Positions 38,208-48,461 of a DNA stretch of 64,000 bases are shown here, piece by piece (position 1 is the stretch's first letter; each line of letters begins with the position of its first letter). This DNA comes from Nocardiopsis sp. N85 (GTDB taxonomy: Bacteria; Actinomycetota; Actinomycetes; Streptosporangiales; Streptosporangiaceae). The notes under the pieces are model-generated. The model did no database searches. It saw only the letters and a program-made list of their open reading frames with translations, and had not been told where the DNA came from. A program made the translations under genes and the position numbers. The DNA lies in assembly GCF_028882275.1 (NCBI RefSeq), contig NZ_JARBUT010000001.1:682001-746000 (forward strand), written 5' to 3'.

Positions 38208-38508
38208 GTCCGGGGGCGGTCCCGGACGGGGCGCGGACCGAGGCGCACGCGAATCCGTGTCGGCGCATTGACCGCCCCGCCACCCGAGAGTGACCTTGGA
38301 TCGGTTACCGTTGTGCGCGTCCACATCCACATCAGAGGGATGAGGGCCACAGATCGGGCAGAGGCCACCACCGAGAGTGAATTCTCGGTATCGGTCGGCT
38401 GTTGCGTTCCCCCGCCCGGCTCTGAGGCGATACGGTCGTTCCGTCCCGCTCGTCGTCGAGGCGGCACTGCGGCGGGGAGGACACGGAGACCCGCTAGGGG
38501 AGGGGTGG
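38208..38508. other. Intergenic region upstream of a GNAT gene
   Basis: About 300 bases. TTACCGT at 38305 is a possible -10 region and TTGGAT lies 10 bases before it, too close for a standard pair. An 80-codon open frame from about 38313 has no ribosome site and no recognisable product, so I do not call it. Confidence 0.3.
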
Positions 38509-39504
38509 ATGAGCGGTTATGTCGCACGGGTGCGACATGATGAGTCGCCCGGGGGCGATGCGGGCCTCGATCCGTTGGTGCGGTCCGCCGCTCAGCGCTG
38601 GGCCGCCGCCGACCCGCTGCTACCCGAACCGGTGAGCTTCGCCGCCGACTCCTACCCCCTGTTGACCGTCAGCGACGAGGACGGCCGCACGGTCGCCGCC
38701 GGCGCCATGCACTACACCTGGTACCAGCCCGGCGAGGTCGGCCGTATCTGGGGCGTGCCCGACCAGCATTGGCTGACCCCGATCGTCGGTGGCCCCGAGC
38801 CCGCGCGCGCCCTGGACTCCCTGCTCACGAGCTGGCGCGACCAACTGGAGGACCTGCCCACCGGCACCGGCTCGGAATCGGCGGCCCTGGTGAGCTGGCC
38901 GGCCCGCGACGTGTGCGGTGTCATCCCGCTCCAACGCCACGGCCTCCAGCCCTACACCGTGCTGGCCGCGCGCCAGCGCCGCCGGGGCGTGCCCCCGTCG
39001 CTGCCGCCGCGCGACGTCACCATCCGCCTGGCCGATCGCAGCGACCTGACGCAGGTGGTGGGGCTGCTCATGGAGGAGCACCGCTACGAGCAACACTTCG
39101 GCGGGGTGTTCCTGCAACCGGACACCGCCGAGCAGACCCGCAAGGTGGCCGCCCGCGCCCTGGAACGGTCGCGTTCCTGGATCTGGCTGGCCGAACGCCG
39201 TGGACGCGCGGTGGGGCTGCTGTGGGTGTCCCCTCCCGAACGCTCCCGCTGGGCGAAGTCGCTGGTCCAGGCCCGTCCGATCGCGCACATCGGCTACGGG
39301 GTGGTCACCGCCGCCGAACGCGGGAACGGGATCGGCACCGCCCTGGTGGGCCAGGCCCACCAGGCCCTGGACAGCCACGGGGTGGGCGTCTCGGTGCTCA
39401 ACTACGCCGCGTTGAACCCGCTGTCGGGGCCGTTCTGGCACCGCATGGGCTACCGCCCGGTCTGGACGACCTGGGAGATCCGCCCCGCCCTCGCCCTGCG
39501 CTGA
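38509..39504 (+). CDS. GNAT family N-acetyltransferase, two-lobe
   Basis: 331 aa. The C-terminal half is a GNAT domain: IGYGVVTAAERGNGIGTALVG (motif A, acetyl-CoA), preceded by SWIWLAERRGRAVGLLWVSP and followed by NYAALNPLSGPFWHRMGYRP. The N-terminal ~160 residues (SYPLLTVSDEDGRTVAAGAM, WYQPGEVGRIWGVPDQHWLT) look like a degenerate first lobe. Substrate unknown. ATG at 38509 has GGGGAGGGG just upstream; the frame is open further 5' but without a signal. Stands alone. Confidence 0.82.
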   Translation: MSGYVARVRHDESPGGDAGLDPLVRSAAQRWAAADPLLPEPVSFAADSYPLLTVSDEDGRTVAAGAMHYTWYQPGEVGRIWGVPDQHWLTPIVGGPEPARALDSLLTSWRDQLEDLPTGTGSESAALVSWPARDVCGVIPLQRHGLQPYTVLAARQRRRGVPPSLPPRDVTIRLADRSDLTQVVGLLMEEHRYEQHFGGVFLQPDTAEQTRKVAARALERSRSWIWLAERRGRAVGLLWVSPPERSRWAKSLVQARPIAHIGYGVVTAAERGNGIGTALVGQAHQALDSHGVGVSVLNYAALNPLSGPFWHRMGYRPVWTTWEIRPALALR

Positions 39505-39691
39505 CCGCCGTCCCCGGGGCGCGGGGGGACCGGGGGCCCGTGTCCGGCCTGACGGTGTCCCCGGACCGAACCCTCGCGCCCACGGTGGCGTCACCGTGGG
39601 CGCCGCGCCTGTGGACGCCCCGGATCCGGGGCGTCGGAGGCCGGTCGATTAGCCTGTGCCCGGACGCAAGGGCGCGTGGGAGGGACGGACG

Positions 39692-40615
39692 ATGGCCGTG
39701 GACGACCGGGGACCCGAGGGCGGAGAGCACGTCGGGATCGTCGAGGTGGGACCGCGCGACGGGTTGCAGAACGAGGCGAAGGTGCTCTCGGTCGAGGACC
39801 GGATCGAGATGATCGACCGGGCCGTGGACGCGGGAGCGCGCCGGATCGAGGCGGTCAGTTTCGTCGACCCCAGGCGGGTTCCGCAGATGGCCGGCGCCGA
39901 GGAGATCATGAAGGGCGTGCGACGCGCCCCGGACGTCTCCCACATCGGGTTGGTCCTCAACCGGCGCGGCCTGGACCGCGCGGTCCAGGCCGGGGTGTCG
40001 GAGGTCAACGTGGCGGTGCCCGCCACGGACGGGTTCTGTGTGCGCAACCAGGGCTGCACCGTCGACGAGATGCTCGACGCGCTCGTCGACATCGACCGCG
40101 CCCTCCAGGGCACCGGCATCCCGTTGAGCGTCACCGTGTCGACGGCGTTCGGCTGCCCGTTCGATGGTGAGGTGACGCCCGAGCGGGTGGTGGAGGTGGT
40201 GCGGCGCGTCGCCGACACCTCGGCGGTGGAGATCGCCCTGGCCGACACCATCGGGGTGGGCGTGCCCGGCCAGGTCACCGGGCTGGTGGGGCGGGTGGGC
40301 GAGGTCGCCGGGGGGCGCACCCTGCGCTGCCACTTCCACAACACCCGCAACACCGGTTACGCCAACGCGTGGGCGGCGGTGGAGGCCGGGGTGCGGGTGC
40401 TCGACTCCAGCGTGGGCGGGTTCGGCGGCTGTCCCTTCGCCCCGGCCGCGACCGGCAACATCGCCACCGAGGACCTGCTGTACCTGCTGCACCGCGGCGG
40501 CCTGCGCACGGGCGTGAGCCTGTCGGCCGCGGCCGCCCTGGGCGACTGGACGGGTGCGCGCCTGGACAAGGCGCCCCCCGCCTACCTGGGCCGGGCCGGG
40601 GGCTTTCCCGCCTGA
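39692..40615 (+). CDS. Hydroxymethylglutaryl-CoA lyase family protein
   Basis: 307 aa TIM-barrel carbon-carbon lyase. HMG-CoA lyase splits HMG-CoA into acetoacetate and acetyl-CoA in leucine breakdown. N-terminal VEVGPRDGLQNEAKVLSVED holds the conserved Arg-Asp and metal ligand; CHFHNTRNTGYANA has the metal-binding His residues; SVGGFGGCPFAPAATGN carries the catalytic Cys signature. A near relative such as 2-isopropylmalate-synthase-type lyase is less likely. ATG at 39692 follows GGGAGG. It ends in a hairpin, and fragments of its 3' end are repeated downstream. Confidence 0.88.
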   Translation: MAVDDRGPEGGEHVGIVEVGPRDGLQNEAKVLSVEDRIEMIDRAVDAGARRIEAVSFVDPRRVPQMAGAEEIMKGVRRAPDVSHIGLVLNRRGLDRAVQAGVSEVNVAVPATDGFCVRNQGCTVDEMLDALVDIDRALQGTGIPLSVTVSTAFGCPFDGEVTPERVVEVVRRVADTSAVEIALADTIGVGVPGQVTGLVGRVGEVAGGRTLRCHFHNTRNTGYANAWAAVEAGVRVLDSSVGGFGGCPFAPAATGNIATEDLLYLLHRGGLRTGVSLSAAAALGDWTGARLDKAPPAYLGRAGGFPA

Positions 40616-40763
40616 GCCGCTCGCCGTCGGCGGACGTCGGGCGGACCGCTTCGGTGACCGCCCGACGTGTCCCGGTGGCGGTGCGGGTGATCCGGGCGAG
40701 GCGCCCCCGCCCACCCGGGTCGGGGCTTTCCCGCCCGATCCGGGCGAGGCGCCCCGGTCCACC
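40568..40763. repeat. Degenerate repeats of the lyase gene 3' end
   Basis: The 45 bases at 40568-40612 (last codons of the lyase gene) recur imperfectly at 40698-40735 and, shorter, at 40746-40763. All share GAGGCGCCCC or AAGGCGCCCC and the first two also GGCTTTCCCGCC. They look like decayed local duplications. Confidence 0.5.
40634..40668 (+). terminator. Terminator of the HMG-CoA lyase-like gene
   Basis: An 11-bp stem (40634-40644 with 40658-40668) and a 13-nt loop that can itself pair; begins 19 bases after the stop. Confidence 0.6.
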
Positions 40764-40851
40764 CATCGATCACCGGCGGGTGCGGTGTGCTCGGACGGGG
40801 AGGTCGCGACGAGGTCCGGGGCGGTGACGAAGGCCGGCGGGCGTGGCGCGC

Positions 40852-41049
40852 TCAGGAGGGGAGGGCGCCCAAGAGGCGGGCGATCGCCTCGGCGGGCGGG
40901 GTCCACACGGTGGTGGCCCCGTCCCGGGTGGAGGCGGCGTCGGCGGGCGTGGCGTGCCACGCGTCGACGGGTTCGCGGTAGGCGTCCTCGTCCAGGGAGC
41001 AGGACCCGGTCGAGGCGGGGACGAGCGGAGGCCGGAGGGGTTCGGTCAC
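40852..41049 (-). CDS. Small acidic hypothetical protein
   Basis: 65 aa, no family recognised. Nearly every codon ends in G or C, as in real genes here, and the composition is balanced rather than shadow-like: SCSLDEDAYREPVDAWHATP then TTVWTPPAEAIARLLGALPS. No signal peptide or membrane helix. GTG at 41049; a GAGGAC purine stretch lies 14 nt upstream, rather far. It is divergent from the metal-sensor gene and shares its upstream region, so the operator at 41065-41094 might also control it. Confidence 0.5.
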   Translation of the reverse strand: MTEPLRPPLVPASTGSCSLDEDAYREPVDAWHATPADAASTRDGATTVWTPPAEAIARLLGALPS

Positions 41050-41064
41050 GGTCGGTCACGTCCT

Positions 41065-41094
41065 CGTGAATTCACGATTTCCTGAATTCATGAT
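41065..41094. promoter_or_regulatory. Candidate operator of the CmtR-like sensor
   Basis: Two TGAATTCA palindromes at 41067-41074 and 41083-41090, 16 bp apart and each followed by nGAT; the first extends to a 12-bp palindrome (41065-41076). The block is much more AT-rich than its surroundings and lies directly upstream of the -10 box at 41101. ArsR-family repressors bind inverted repeats in such places. Confidence 0.6.
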
Positions 41095-41100
41095 CCTATG

Positions 41101-41106
41101 TATCGT
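41101..41106 (+). promoter_or_regulatory. Candidate -10 box (TATCGT) of the arsR-type gene
   Basis: TATCGT lies 7 nt before the ATG at 41114 and just after the operator, with no ribosome site; a leaderless, repressor-blocked promoter is likely. Confidence 0.5.
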
Positions 41107-41113
41107 TGTGGGC

Positions 41114-41443
41114 ATGCCGCAAGTCACCACCGAGATCGACGCCCTGGCCCGGTTCGGCCGGGCCCTGGCGGACCCCATCCGCTGCCGGGTGCTCCTGGTC
41201 CTGTGCGACGGCCCCGCGCACCCGGCCGAACTCGCCGAGGAACTGGGCATCGCCCGCACCCGGCTGTCCAACCACCTGGCCTGTCTGCGCGACTGCGGAC
41301 TGGTCGTCACGGTCCCCATCGGCCGCCGGGTCCGCTACGAACTGGCCGATGCGCGGCTGGCGCACGCCCTGGGCGCTCTGCGCTCGGCGGTGATCGCCGT
41401 GGAGACCGACCGCGTCTGCGTTGACGCCGAAGGGCGCCACTGA
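41114..41443 (+). CDS. cmtR: ArsR/SmtB-family metal sensor, CmtR type
   Basis: 109 aa winged-helix repressor. It reads closely like M. tuberculosis CmtR, the Cd(II)/Pb(II) sensor: LARFGRALADPIRCRVLLVL, ARTRLSNHLACLRDCGLVV and AVETDRVC. The three CmtR metal ligands Cys57, Cys61 and Cys102 are at exactly residues 57, 61 and 102 here. The recognition helix is LGIARTRLSNHLACLRD. It overlaps the CDF efflux gene by one base (TGATG), so sensor and pump are one operon. Likely mechanism: metal binding releases it from the operator at 41065-41094. Metal specificity is inferred from the conserved cysteines. Confidence 0.92.
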   Translation: MPQVTTEIDALARFGRALADPIRCRVLLVLCDGPAHPAELAEELGIARTRLSNHLACLRDCGLVVTVPIGRRVRYELADARLAHALGALRSAVIAVETDRVCVDAEGRH

Positions 41444-42129
41444 TGGCGGCCCTCGCCCCCGAGCGCCGTGCGGTGCTCACCCGTCGCGTCCGACTCCTGG
41501 TCGCCGTCACGATCGCCTACAACCTCGTCGAGGCGGTGGTGGCCCTGACCGCGGGCCGGATCGCCTCCTCGGCCGCGCTCATCGGGTTCGGGCTCGACTC
41601 CCTGGTGGAGGTCTCCTCGGCGGCCGCCGTCGCCTGGCAGTTCTCCGCTTCCCGGGAGCAGGTGCGCCGGTCCCGGGAACGGGTCGCGCTGAGGATCACC
41701 GCGATCGCCTTCTTCGCCCTGGCCGCCTATGTCACCGTGGACGCGCTGCGGGCCCTCCTGGGCGCGGCGGAGGCCGATCCGTCCCCGGTCGGCATCGCCC
41801 TGGCCGCCCTGTCGGTGGTGATCATGCCCTTCCTGTCCCTGGCCCAGCGGCGGGCGGGCGGGGAACTGGGTTCGGCCTCGGCGGTCGCCGACTCCAAGCA
41901 GACGTTGCTGTGCACCTACCTGTCGGCGGCCCTGCTGGTGGGGCTGCTCCTCAACGCCGTTCTGGGGTGGTCGTGGGCCGACCCGGCGGCCGCGCTGTTC
42001 ATCGCGGTCCTGGCCGTGCGCGAGGGCGTGGAGGCCTGGCGCGGGGACGACTGCTGCGCGCCCTCGGGGATGGAGGTCGCGATGCGCGGAGCCGACACCG
42101 ATGACGACCGCTGTGACGGGTGCGACTGA
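41443..42129 (+). CDS. Cation diffusion facilitator (CDF) efflux protein
   Basis: 228 aa. CDF pumps export divalent metals in exchange for protons. It has about five or six helices: LLVAVTIAYNLVEAVVALTA, SSAALIGFGLDSLVEVSSAA, then ALRITAIAFFALAAYVTVDA, VGIALAALSVVIMPFLSLAQ and a helix with ADSKQTLLCTYLSAALLVGL. The HxxxD-type sites of zinc CDFs appear as GFGLD and VADSKQT, so the ligand set differs from the zinc consensus. There is no cytoplasmic C-terminal domain; instead a short Cys-rich tail (DDCCAPSG, RCDGCD) that may bind soft metals. Coupled to the CmtR-type sensor. Confidence 0.88.
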   Translation: MAALAPERRAVLTRRVRLLVAVTIAYNLVEAVVALTAGRIASSAALIGFGLDSLVEVSSAAAVAWQFSASREQVRRSRERVALRITAIAFFALAAYVTVDALRALLGAAEADPSPVGIALAALSVVIMPFLSLAQRRAGGELGSASAVADSKQTLLCTYLSAALLVGLLLNAVLGWSWADPAAALFIAVLAVREGVEAWRGDDCCAPSGMEVAMRGADTDDDRCDGCD

Positions 42130-44157
<2,028 letters not shown>

Positions 44158-44197
44158 CGGTGGGGCCGGGCGGGGCACGAGCCTGAGAGGCGAGCAC

Positions 44198-44863
44198 ATG
44201 AGCGACACCCACCCGGCCGACACCGTGACCTCGGGGGCGGGCGCGAAGATCGCGGACGCCCCCGAGTCGTGGCCGGTGGAGCGCTCCGTGGAGCGTTTCC
44301 GCAGCCACAAGGTGGGAATGCGCACCGACTGGGTGGAGATGCCCGGTCCGGGCGGGCGGGGCACGAACCCGGCCGCCCGCGACTACATGGAGCATCCGGG
44401 CGCGGCCGCCGCGCTGGCCCTGGACGACGCCGGTCGGGTGCTGCTCCAGCGGCAGTACCGGCACGCCACCCGCCACCTGCTGTGGGAGCTGCCCGCCGGG
44501 ATCATCGACGGCGACGGGGAGGGGCCGCTGGCCACCGCCCGCCGGGAGTTGGTGGAGGAGGCGGGGCTGCGCGCCGAGCGCTGGTACGAGCTCGCCGACT
44601 TCTTCCCCAGCCCGGGGTTCTCCGACGAGCGCATCCACGTGTTCCTGGCGCGCGGACTGTCCGAGGTCCCGGCCGAGGAGATCGACTTCGAACGCGAACA
44701 CGAGGAGGCCGGTCTGGTCGCCGAGTGGGTGCCGCTGGAGGACGCGGTGCGCCTGGTGATGGAGGGACGGCTGCACAACGGGGCGACGGTGATCGGCGTC
44801 CTGGCCGCGCACGCCGCCTCCCGTGACGGTTTCGCCGGTCTGCGCGAACCCGTCGGACCGTGA
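44198..44863 (+). CDS. NUDIX hydrolase (ADP-ribose pyrophosphatase-like)
   Basis: 221 aa. Hydrolyses nucleoside diphosphate-linked molecules, probably ADP-ribose to AMP and ribose-5-phosphate. The Nudix box is the [14 protein letters not shown] / [10 protein letters not shown] stretch, with one extra residue between the first Gly and Glu compared with the strict consensus; RELVEEAG is intact. Flanking segments [19 protein letters not shown] and [20 protein letters not shown] are typical of ADPRase. This gene sits between pyrG and xerD as in many actinobacteria and overlaps xerD by 4 bases (GTGA). Start ATG at 44198. Confidence 0.92.
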   Translation: MSDTHPADTVTSGAGAKIADAPESWPVERSVERFRSHKVGMRTDWVEMPGPGGRGTNPAARDYMEHPGAAAALALDDAGRVLLQRQYRHATRHLLWELPAGIIDGDGEGPLATARRELVEEAGLRAERWYELADFFPSPGFSDERIHVFLARGLSEVPAEEIDFEREHEEAGLVAEWVPLEDAVRLVMEGRLHNGATVIGVLAAHAASRDGFAGLREPVGP

Positions 44864-45933
44864 CCGGTCCCGCGCGGTCCGACACCTTCGCCGAGGACGC
44901 TCCGCGGGCGCTGGTGGAGGTGTGCTCGGCGTTCCTGGACCACCTGAGCGCGGAGCGCGCGCTGGCCGACAACACGCTGACGGCCTACCGGCGCGACCTG
45001 CGCCGTTACCGGGAGCATCTGGTCGAGGCGGGGGTCACCGCGGTCGAGGGCGTCACCCCCGTGGTGGTGGCCGCCTTCGTTCGGGCGTTGCGGGAGGGCG
45101 GGGGCGGACGGACGCCGTTGTCGGCGGCGTCGGCCGCGCGAGCCCTGGCCGCCGTGCGGGGGCTGCACCGGTTCGCGGTGCGTGAGGGGCGGGCCGGCGT
45201 CGACCCGACGACCGACCTGGCCCCGCCCGCGACGCCGATGCGGTTGCCCAAGGCGGTCCAGTTGGAGACCGTCGAACGCCTGCTGGCCGCGGCCGGTCCG
45301 GTCGAGGCGCCGGCCGCCGGTGACCGGGGCGCCCTGTTGGCGTTGCGCGACCGGGCGCTGCTGGAACTCCTCTACGGGACGGGGGCGCGCATCTCCGAGG
45401 CGGTCGGCGCGGACGTGGACGACGTCGCCGACGCGGTCGGCGCGACCGCGGACCCGGACATCCCCGTGCCCGAGGACCATGTGGGTCTGGTGCGGCTCCT
45501 GGGCAAGGGCGGCAAGGAGCGGCTGGTCCCGGTGGGCTCCCACGCCCGGCGGGCGCTGACGGCCTATCTGACGCGCGCCCGACCGGTGCTGGCGCGGGCG
45601 GGACGGGGGCGGGGCGGCCCCGCGTTGTTCCTCAACGTCCGGGGCGGTCGGCTCACCCGGCAGGGCGCGTGGGGGGCGTTGGCGGCCGTCGCGGAGCGGG
45701 CGGGGGCGGCCGGGGTCTCGCCGCACACCCTGCGGCACTCCTTCGCCACGCACCTGCTCGACGGTGGGGCGGACATCCGGGTCGTGCAGGAACTCCTGGG
45801 GCACAGTTCGGTCACCACGACACAGGTCTACACACTTGTGACAGTCGACCGGTTGCGGGAGGTCTACGCGGCGAGTCATCCTCGCGCACACCGTCGCGGC
45901 GGCTCCGACCTGCGAGAAAGCCCTTCTGGGTAG
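44860..45933 (+). CDS. xerD: Site-specific tyrosine recombinase XerD
   Basis: 357 aa. XerD with XerC resolves chromosome dimers at dif near division. N-terminal SAM-like DNA-binding domain (residues ~15-110, [19 protein letters not shown]). Catalytic residues are complete: Arg in [11 protein letters not shown], Lys in [13 protein letters not shown], His-x-x-Arg in [11 protein letters not shown], His in [11 protein letters not shown] and Tyr in [15 protein letters not shown]. An insertion of ~20 residues ([11 protein letters not shown]) lies between Arg and Lys. GTG at 44860 overlaps the nudix stop. The C-terminal ~15 residues are extra and basic. Confidence 0.95.
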   Translation: MTGPARSDTFAEDAPRALVEVCSAFLDHLSAERALADNTLTAYRRDLRRYREHLVEAGVTAVEGVTPVVVAAFVRALREGGGGRTPLSAASAARALAAVRGLHRFAVREGRAGVDPTTDLAPPATPMRLPKAVQLETVERLLAAAGPVEAPAAGDRGALLALRDRALLELLYGTGARISEAVGADVDDVADAVGATADPDIPVPEDHVGLVRLLGKGGKERLVPVGSHARRALTAYLTRARPVLARAGRGRGGPALFLNVRGGRLTRQGAWGALAAVAERAGAAGVSPHTLRHSFATHLLDGGADIRVVQELLGHSSVTTTQVYTLVTVDRLREVYAASHPRAHRRGGSDLRESPSG

Positions 45934-45952
45934 GGGGTTCGCGCCGGGTGGA

Positions 45953-45990
45953 TCTTCGCCTTCGGTTTCCCTCGGGGGCGAAGACGTGGG
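45953..45990 (+). terminator. Possible terminator after xerD
   Basis: TCTTCGCC and GGCGAAGA form an 8-bp stem with a long loop shortly after the xerD stop. Weaker than the others. Confidence 0.4.
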
Positions 45991-46009
45991 ATTCTACACG
46001 TGGGTTTCG

Positions 46010-46039
46010 TTGAAGTGCGTCGTGTCGGCGTTCTAGAGT
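46010..46039 (+). promoter_or_regulatory. Candidate promoter of the parA operon
   Basis: TTGAAG (46010-46015) and TAGAGT (46034-46039) are 18 bases apart, giving a ~105-nt leader to the start at 46152. Confidence 0.55.
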
Positions 46040-46151
46040 CGCCGCACAGAGGTACGTTGCTGTCGACATATTGAGTTTCCGACGGCCGCCAGGCTCCAGG
46101 GGCACGGCATCCCTTCGGGCCGTGGCCGGTCCGTAGGGGAGGTCCAGGGTT

Positions 46152-47111
46152 GTGAACTGGTCGGAGAACGACGTGGCCGCACACGACGCGGCCGTCGGCG
46201 AGCAGTCGATCGCCGACCCGGTGACCAATCCCTGGGGCACGACACGCAACACGGGGGCCGATCTGCACGCCAAGAGACCTGAGCGGACCTATCCGGTGCC
46301 AGAGCCCATCGATGAACACGGCCCGGCACGGATTGTAGCACTCTGTAACCAGAAGGGTGGGGTCGGTAAGACCACCACGACCATCAACCTCGGCGCCGCC
46401 ATCGCCGAATACGGCAGACGGGTACTGCTGGTCGACTTCGACCCGCAGGGCGCCCTCTCCGTCGGCCTGGGCCGACTCGATCCGCGCGAACTGGACCTGA
46501 CCGTCTACAACCTGCTCATGCAGCGGGACGTGGCGGTCGAGGACGTCCTGCTCAAGACGGACATCGACGGCCTGGACCTGATCCCGAGCAACATCGACCT
46601 GTCCGCCGCCGAAGTGCAGCTGGTCGGCGAGGTGGCCCGCGAGCAGATGCTCGGCCGGGCGCTGCGGCCGGTCATCGACGACTACGACGTCGTGCTCATC
46701 GACTGTCAGCCGTCGCTGGGTCTGCTCACCGTCAACGCGCTCACCGCCGCCGACGGTGTGATCGTGCCGCTGGAGTGCGAGTTCTTCGCGCTGCGCGGTG
46801 TGGCGCTGCTCATGGACACCATCCAGAAGGTCCAGGAGCGGCTCAACGAGGACCTCGTCATCGACGGGTTCCTGGGCACGATGTACGACCCGCGCACGCT
46901 CCACGCCCGCGAGGTACTGTCCACCATCATCGACGGGTTCGGCGACAAGGTCTACGGGACGGTCATCAACCGCACCGTGCGCTTCCCGGACGCCACCGTG
47001 GCGGGCGAGCCCATCACCAGGTTCGACTCGTCCTCGGCCGGCGCCAACGCCTATCGGGATCTGGCCAAGGAGGTGCTGGCGAGGTGGCCTCTCAGCGGTC
47101 ACGGCGCGTGA
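46152..47111 (+). CDS. ParA/Soj-family ATPase
   Basis: 319 aa. Deviant Walker A CNQKGGVGKTTTTINLGAAI near residue 65, VLLVDFDPQGALSVGLG, the Walker B DVVLIDCQPSLGLLTVNAL and the ECEFFALRGVALLMDTI helix are classic for ParA ATPases that pattern DNA or proteins on the nucleoid. A ~60-residue disordered N-terminus precedes the fold. This is the second ParA of actinobacteria found beside scpAB, not the parAB pair near the origin. GTG at 46152. It overlaps the next gene by 4 bases, so the two are translated together. Confidence 0.9.
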   Translation: MNWSENDVAAHDAAVGEQSIADPVTNPWGTTRNTGADLHAKRPERTYPVPEPIDEHGPARIVALCNQKGGVGKTTTTINLGAAIAEYGRRVLLVDFDPQGALSVGLGRLDPRELDLTVYNLLMQRDVAVEDVLLKTDIDGLDLIPSNIDLSAAEVQLVGEVAREQMLGRALRPVIDDYDVVLIDCQPSLGLLTVNALTAADGVIVPLECEFFALRGVALLMDTIQKVQERLNEDLVIDGFLGTMYDPRTLHAREVLSTIIDGFGDKVYGTVINRTVRFPDATVAGEPITRFDSSSAGANAYRDLAKEVLARWPLSGHGA

Positions 47112-47491
47112 CCCTACCCGGGGCGGACGAGCTGTTCTTCCGCTCCAGCGGCACCGAGGTGGACGCGGTGCCCGACGTGGACACCGAACGCCGCTACACG
47201 GCACCGGAACAACGGGGGAGCCGGACGTCCGAGCGTGCGCGCAGCGCCGGCCGGGTGGTGGAGGGCGCGCCCAAACCGAGCGGCCGCCAACGCCACGACG
47301 AGAAGATCACCGTCTACATCTCCGGGCCCGAACTGCTGGCCCTGGAACAGACCCGGCTGTCGCTGCGCGCCGAGCACGGGTTGAGCGCCGACCGGGGGCG
47401 GCTGGTCCGTGAGGCCGTCGCGGTGCTGCTCGCCGACTTCGAGGAGCACGGGCCGGCCAGCATGCTGGTGCGGCGACTGAGCGAGGAGTGA
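47108..47491 (+). CDS. Possible ribbon-helix-helix partner of ParA
   Basis: 127 aa, basic. The first ~60 residues are disordered (SERARSAGRVVEGAPKPSGR). The C-terminal half, DEKITVYISGPELLALEQTR followed by DRGRLVREAVAVLLADFEEH, has the strand-helix-helix layout of RHH DNA-binding proteins. GTG at 47108 overlaps the parA stop (GTGA). In plasmids, ParA ATPases often pair with RHH centromere-binding proteins, so this may be its DNA-binding partner; that is inference. Ends at a strong terminator before scpA. I do not know a characterised homolog. Confidence 0.7.
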   Translation: MTLPGADELFFRSSGTEVDAVPDVDTERRYTAPEQRGSRTSERARSAGRVVEGAPKPSGRQRHDEKITVYISGPELLALEQTRLSLRAEHGLSADRGRLVREAVAVLLADFEEHGPASMLVRRLSEE

Positions 47492-47544
47492 CACGCCCGC
47501 CCGGTGTTCGGAGGGGGACACCGGGGGGCGGGAACGAGAGGCAC

Positions 47545-47578
47545 GGGTGTCACCGGCGGGTTCGGGCCGGTGACACCC
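47545..47578 (+). terminator. Terminator between the parA operon and scpA
   Basis: A perfect 13-bp stem (47545-47557 with 47566-47578) with an 8-nt loop and TTG after. It separates parA/RHH from scpAB. Confidence 0.75.
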
Positions 47579-47615
47579 TTGTACGTATGGGTTACGACGA
47601 CGAGGGGCCGCGACC

Positions 47616-48461
47616 ATGATGGCCGGACCGGCCCCGGACGAGGCCGTGGAGGCGGGCGAGGGCTCCTTCCAGGTGCACCTCGACAACTTCGAGGGTCCCT
47701 TCGACCTGCTGCTGGGGCTCATCGCCAAGCACAAGCTGGACATCACCGAGGTGTCGCTGTCGAGGGTCACCGACGAGTTCATCGCGCACATCCGTGCCCA
47801 CGGCGATGTCTGGGACCTCGACCAGGCCAGCAACTTCCTGCTGGTCGCGGCGACCCTGCTGGACCTGAAGGCGGCCCGGTTGCTGCCCCGCGGCGACGTC
47901 GAGGACGAAGAGGACCTGGCCCTGCTGGAGGCCCGCGACCTGCTGTTCGCCCGGCTGCTCCAGTACCGGGCGTACAAGGAGGTCGCCGCGTTCCTGCGCG
48001 ACCGCATGGCCGCGCAGGGGCGGCGCTACGCCCGCGCGGTGCCGTTGGAGGAGCGGTTCGAGGCGCTGCGCCCCGAGGTGCTGTTCACGTTGGGGCCGCA
48101 GGAGTTCGCGGCGCTGGCCGGGATGGTGTTCACGCCCAGGGAGCCGCCGAGCGTCCCGGTCACCCACATCCACCAGCCCAAGACCTCGGTGAAGGAGCAG
48201 GGCGAGCTGATGGTGGTGATGCTGCGCGAACGCGGGCGGATGACGTTCGCGGAACTGGCCGCCGAGTGCGACGGTACCTTCGAGGTCATCGCGCGGTTCC
48301 TGGCGCTGCTGGAGCTGTACCGGGCCGCGAACGTGGGCTTCGATCAGCCCGAGCCGCTGGGGGAGCTGATCGTCACCTGGACCGGCGGGGACGCCGAGGT
48401 CGAGGTGGACAGCGAGTACGACGCCGACCCGGCGGACGAGGAGACGGGGGAGGACCGGTGA
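47616..48461 (+). CDS. scpA: Segregation and condensation protein A (kleisin)
   Basis: 281 aa kleisin that bridges SMC heads with ScpB in the chromosome condensin. Signature segments are FQVHLDNFEGPFDLLLGLIA, KHKLDITEVSLSRVTDEFI and LVAATLLDLKAARLLPR near the N-terminus (SMC neck-binding). The C-terminal winged helix is GRMTFAELAAECDGTFEVIA then RFLALLELYRAANVGFDQPE. An acidic tail follows. Start ATG at 47616 or the adjacent ATG at 47619; GAGGGG lies upstream. scpB overlaps by 4 bases. Confidence 0.95.
   Translation: MMAGPAPDEAVEAGEGSFQVHLDNFEGPFDLLLGLIAKHKLDITEVSLSRVTDEFIAHIRAHGDVWDLDQASNFLLVAATLLDLKAARLLPRGDVEDEEDLALLEARDLLFARLLQYRAYKEVAAFLRDRMAAQGRRYARAVPLEERFEALRPEVLFTLGPQEFAALAGMVFTPREPPSVPVTHIHQPKTSVKEQGELMVVMLRERGRMTFAELAAECDGTFEVIARFLALLELYRAANVGFDQPEPLGELIVTWTGGDAEVEVDSEYDADPADEETGEDR

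Noticed and set aside
38313..38540. A small open frame upstream of the second GNAT gene
   Set aside because: No ribosome site and no protein-like pattern; it overlaps the well-supported start at 38509.
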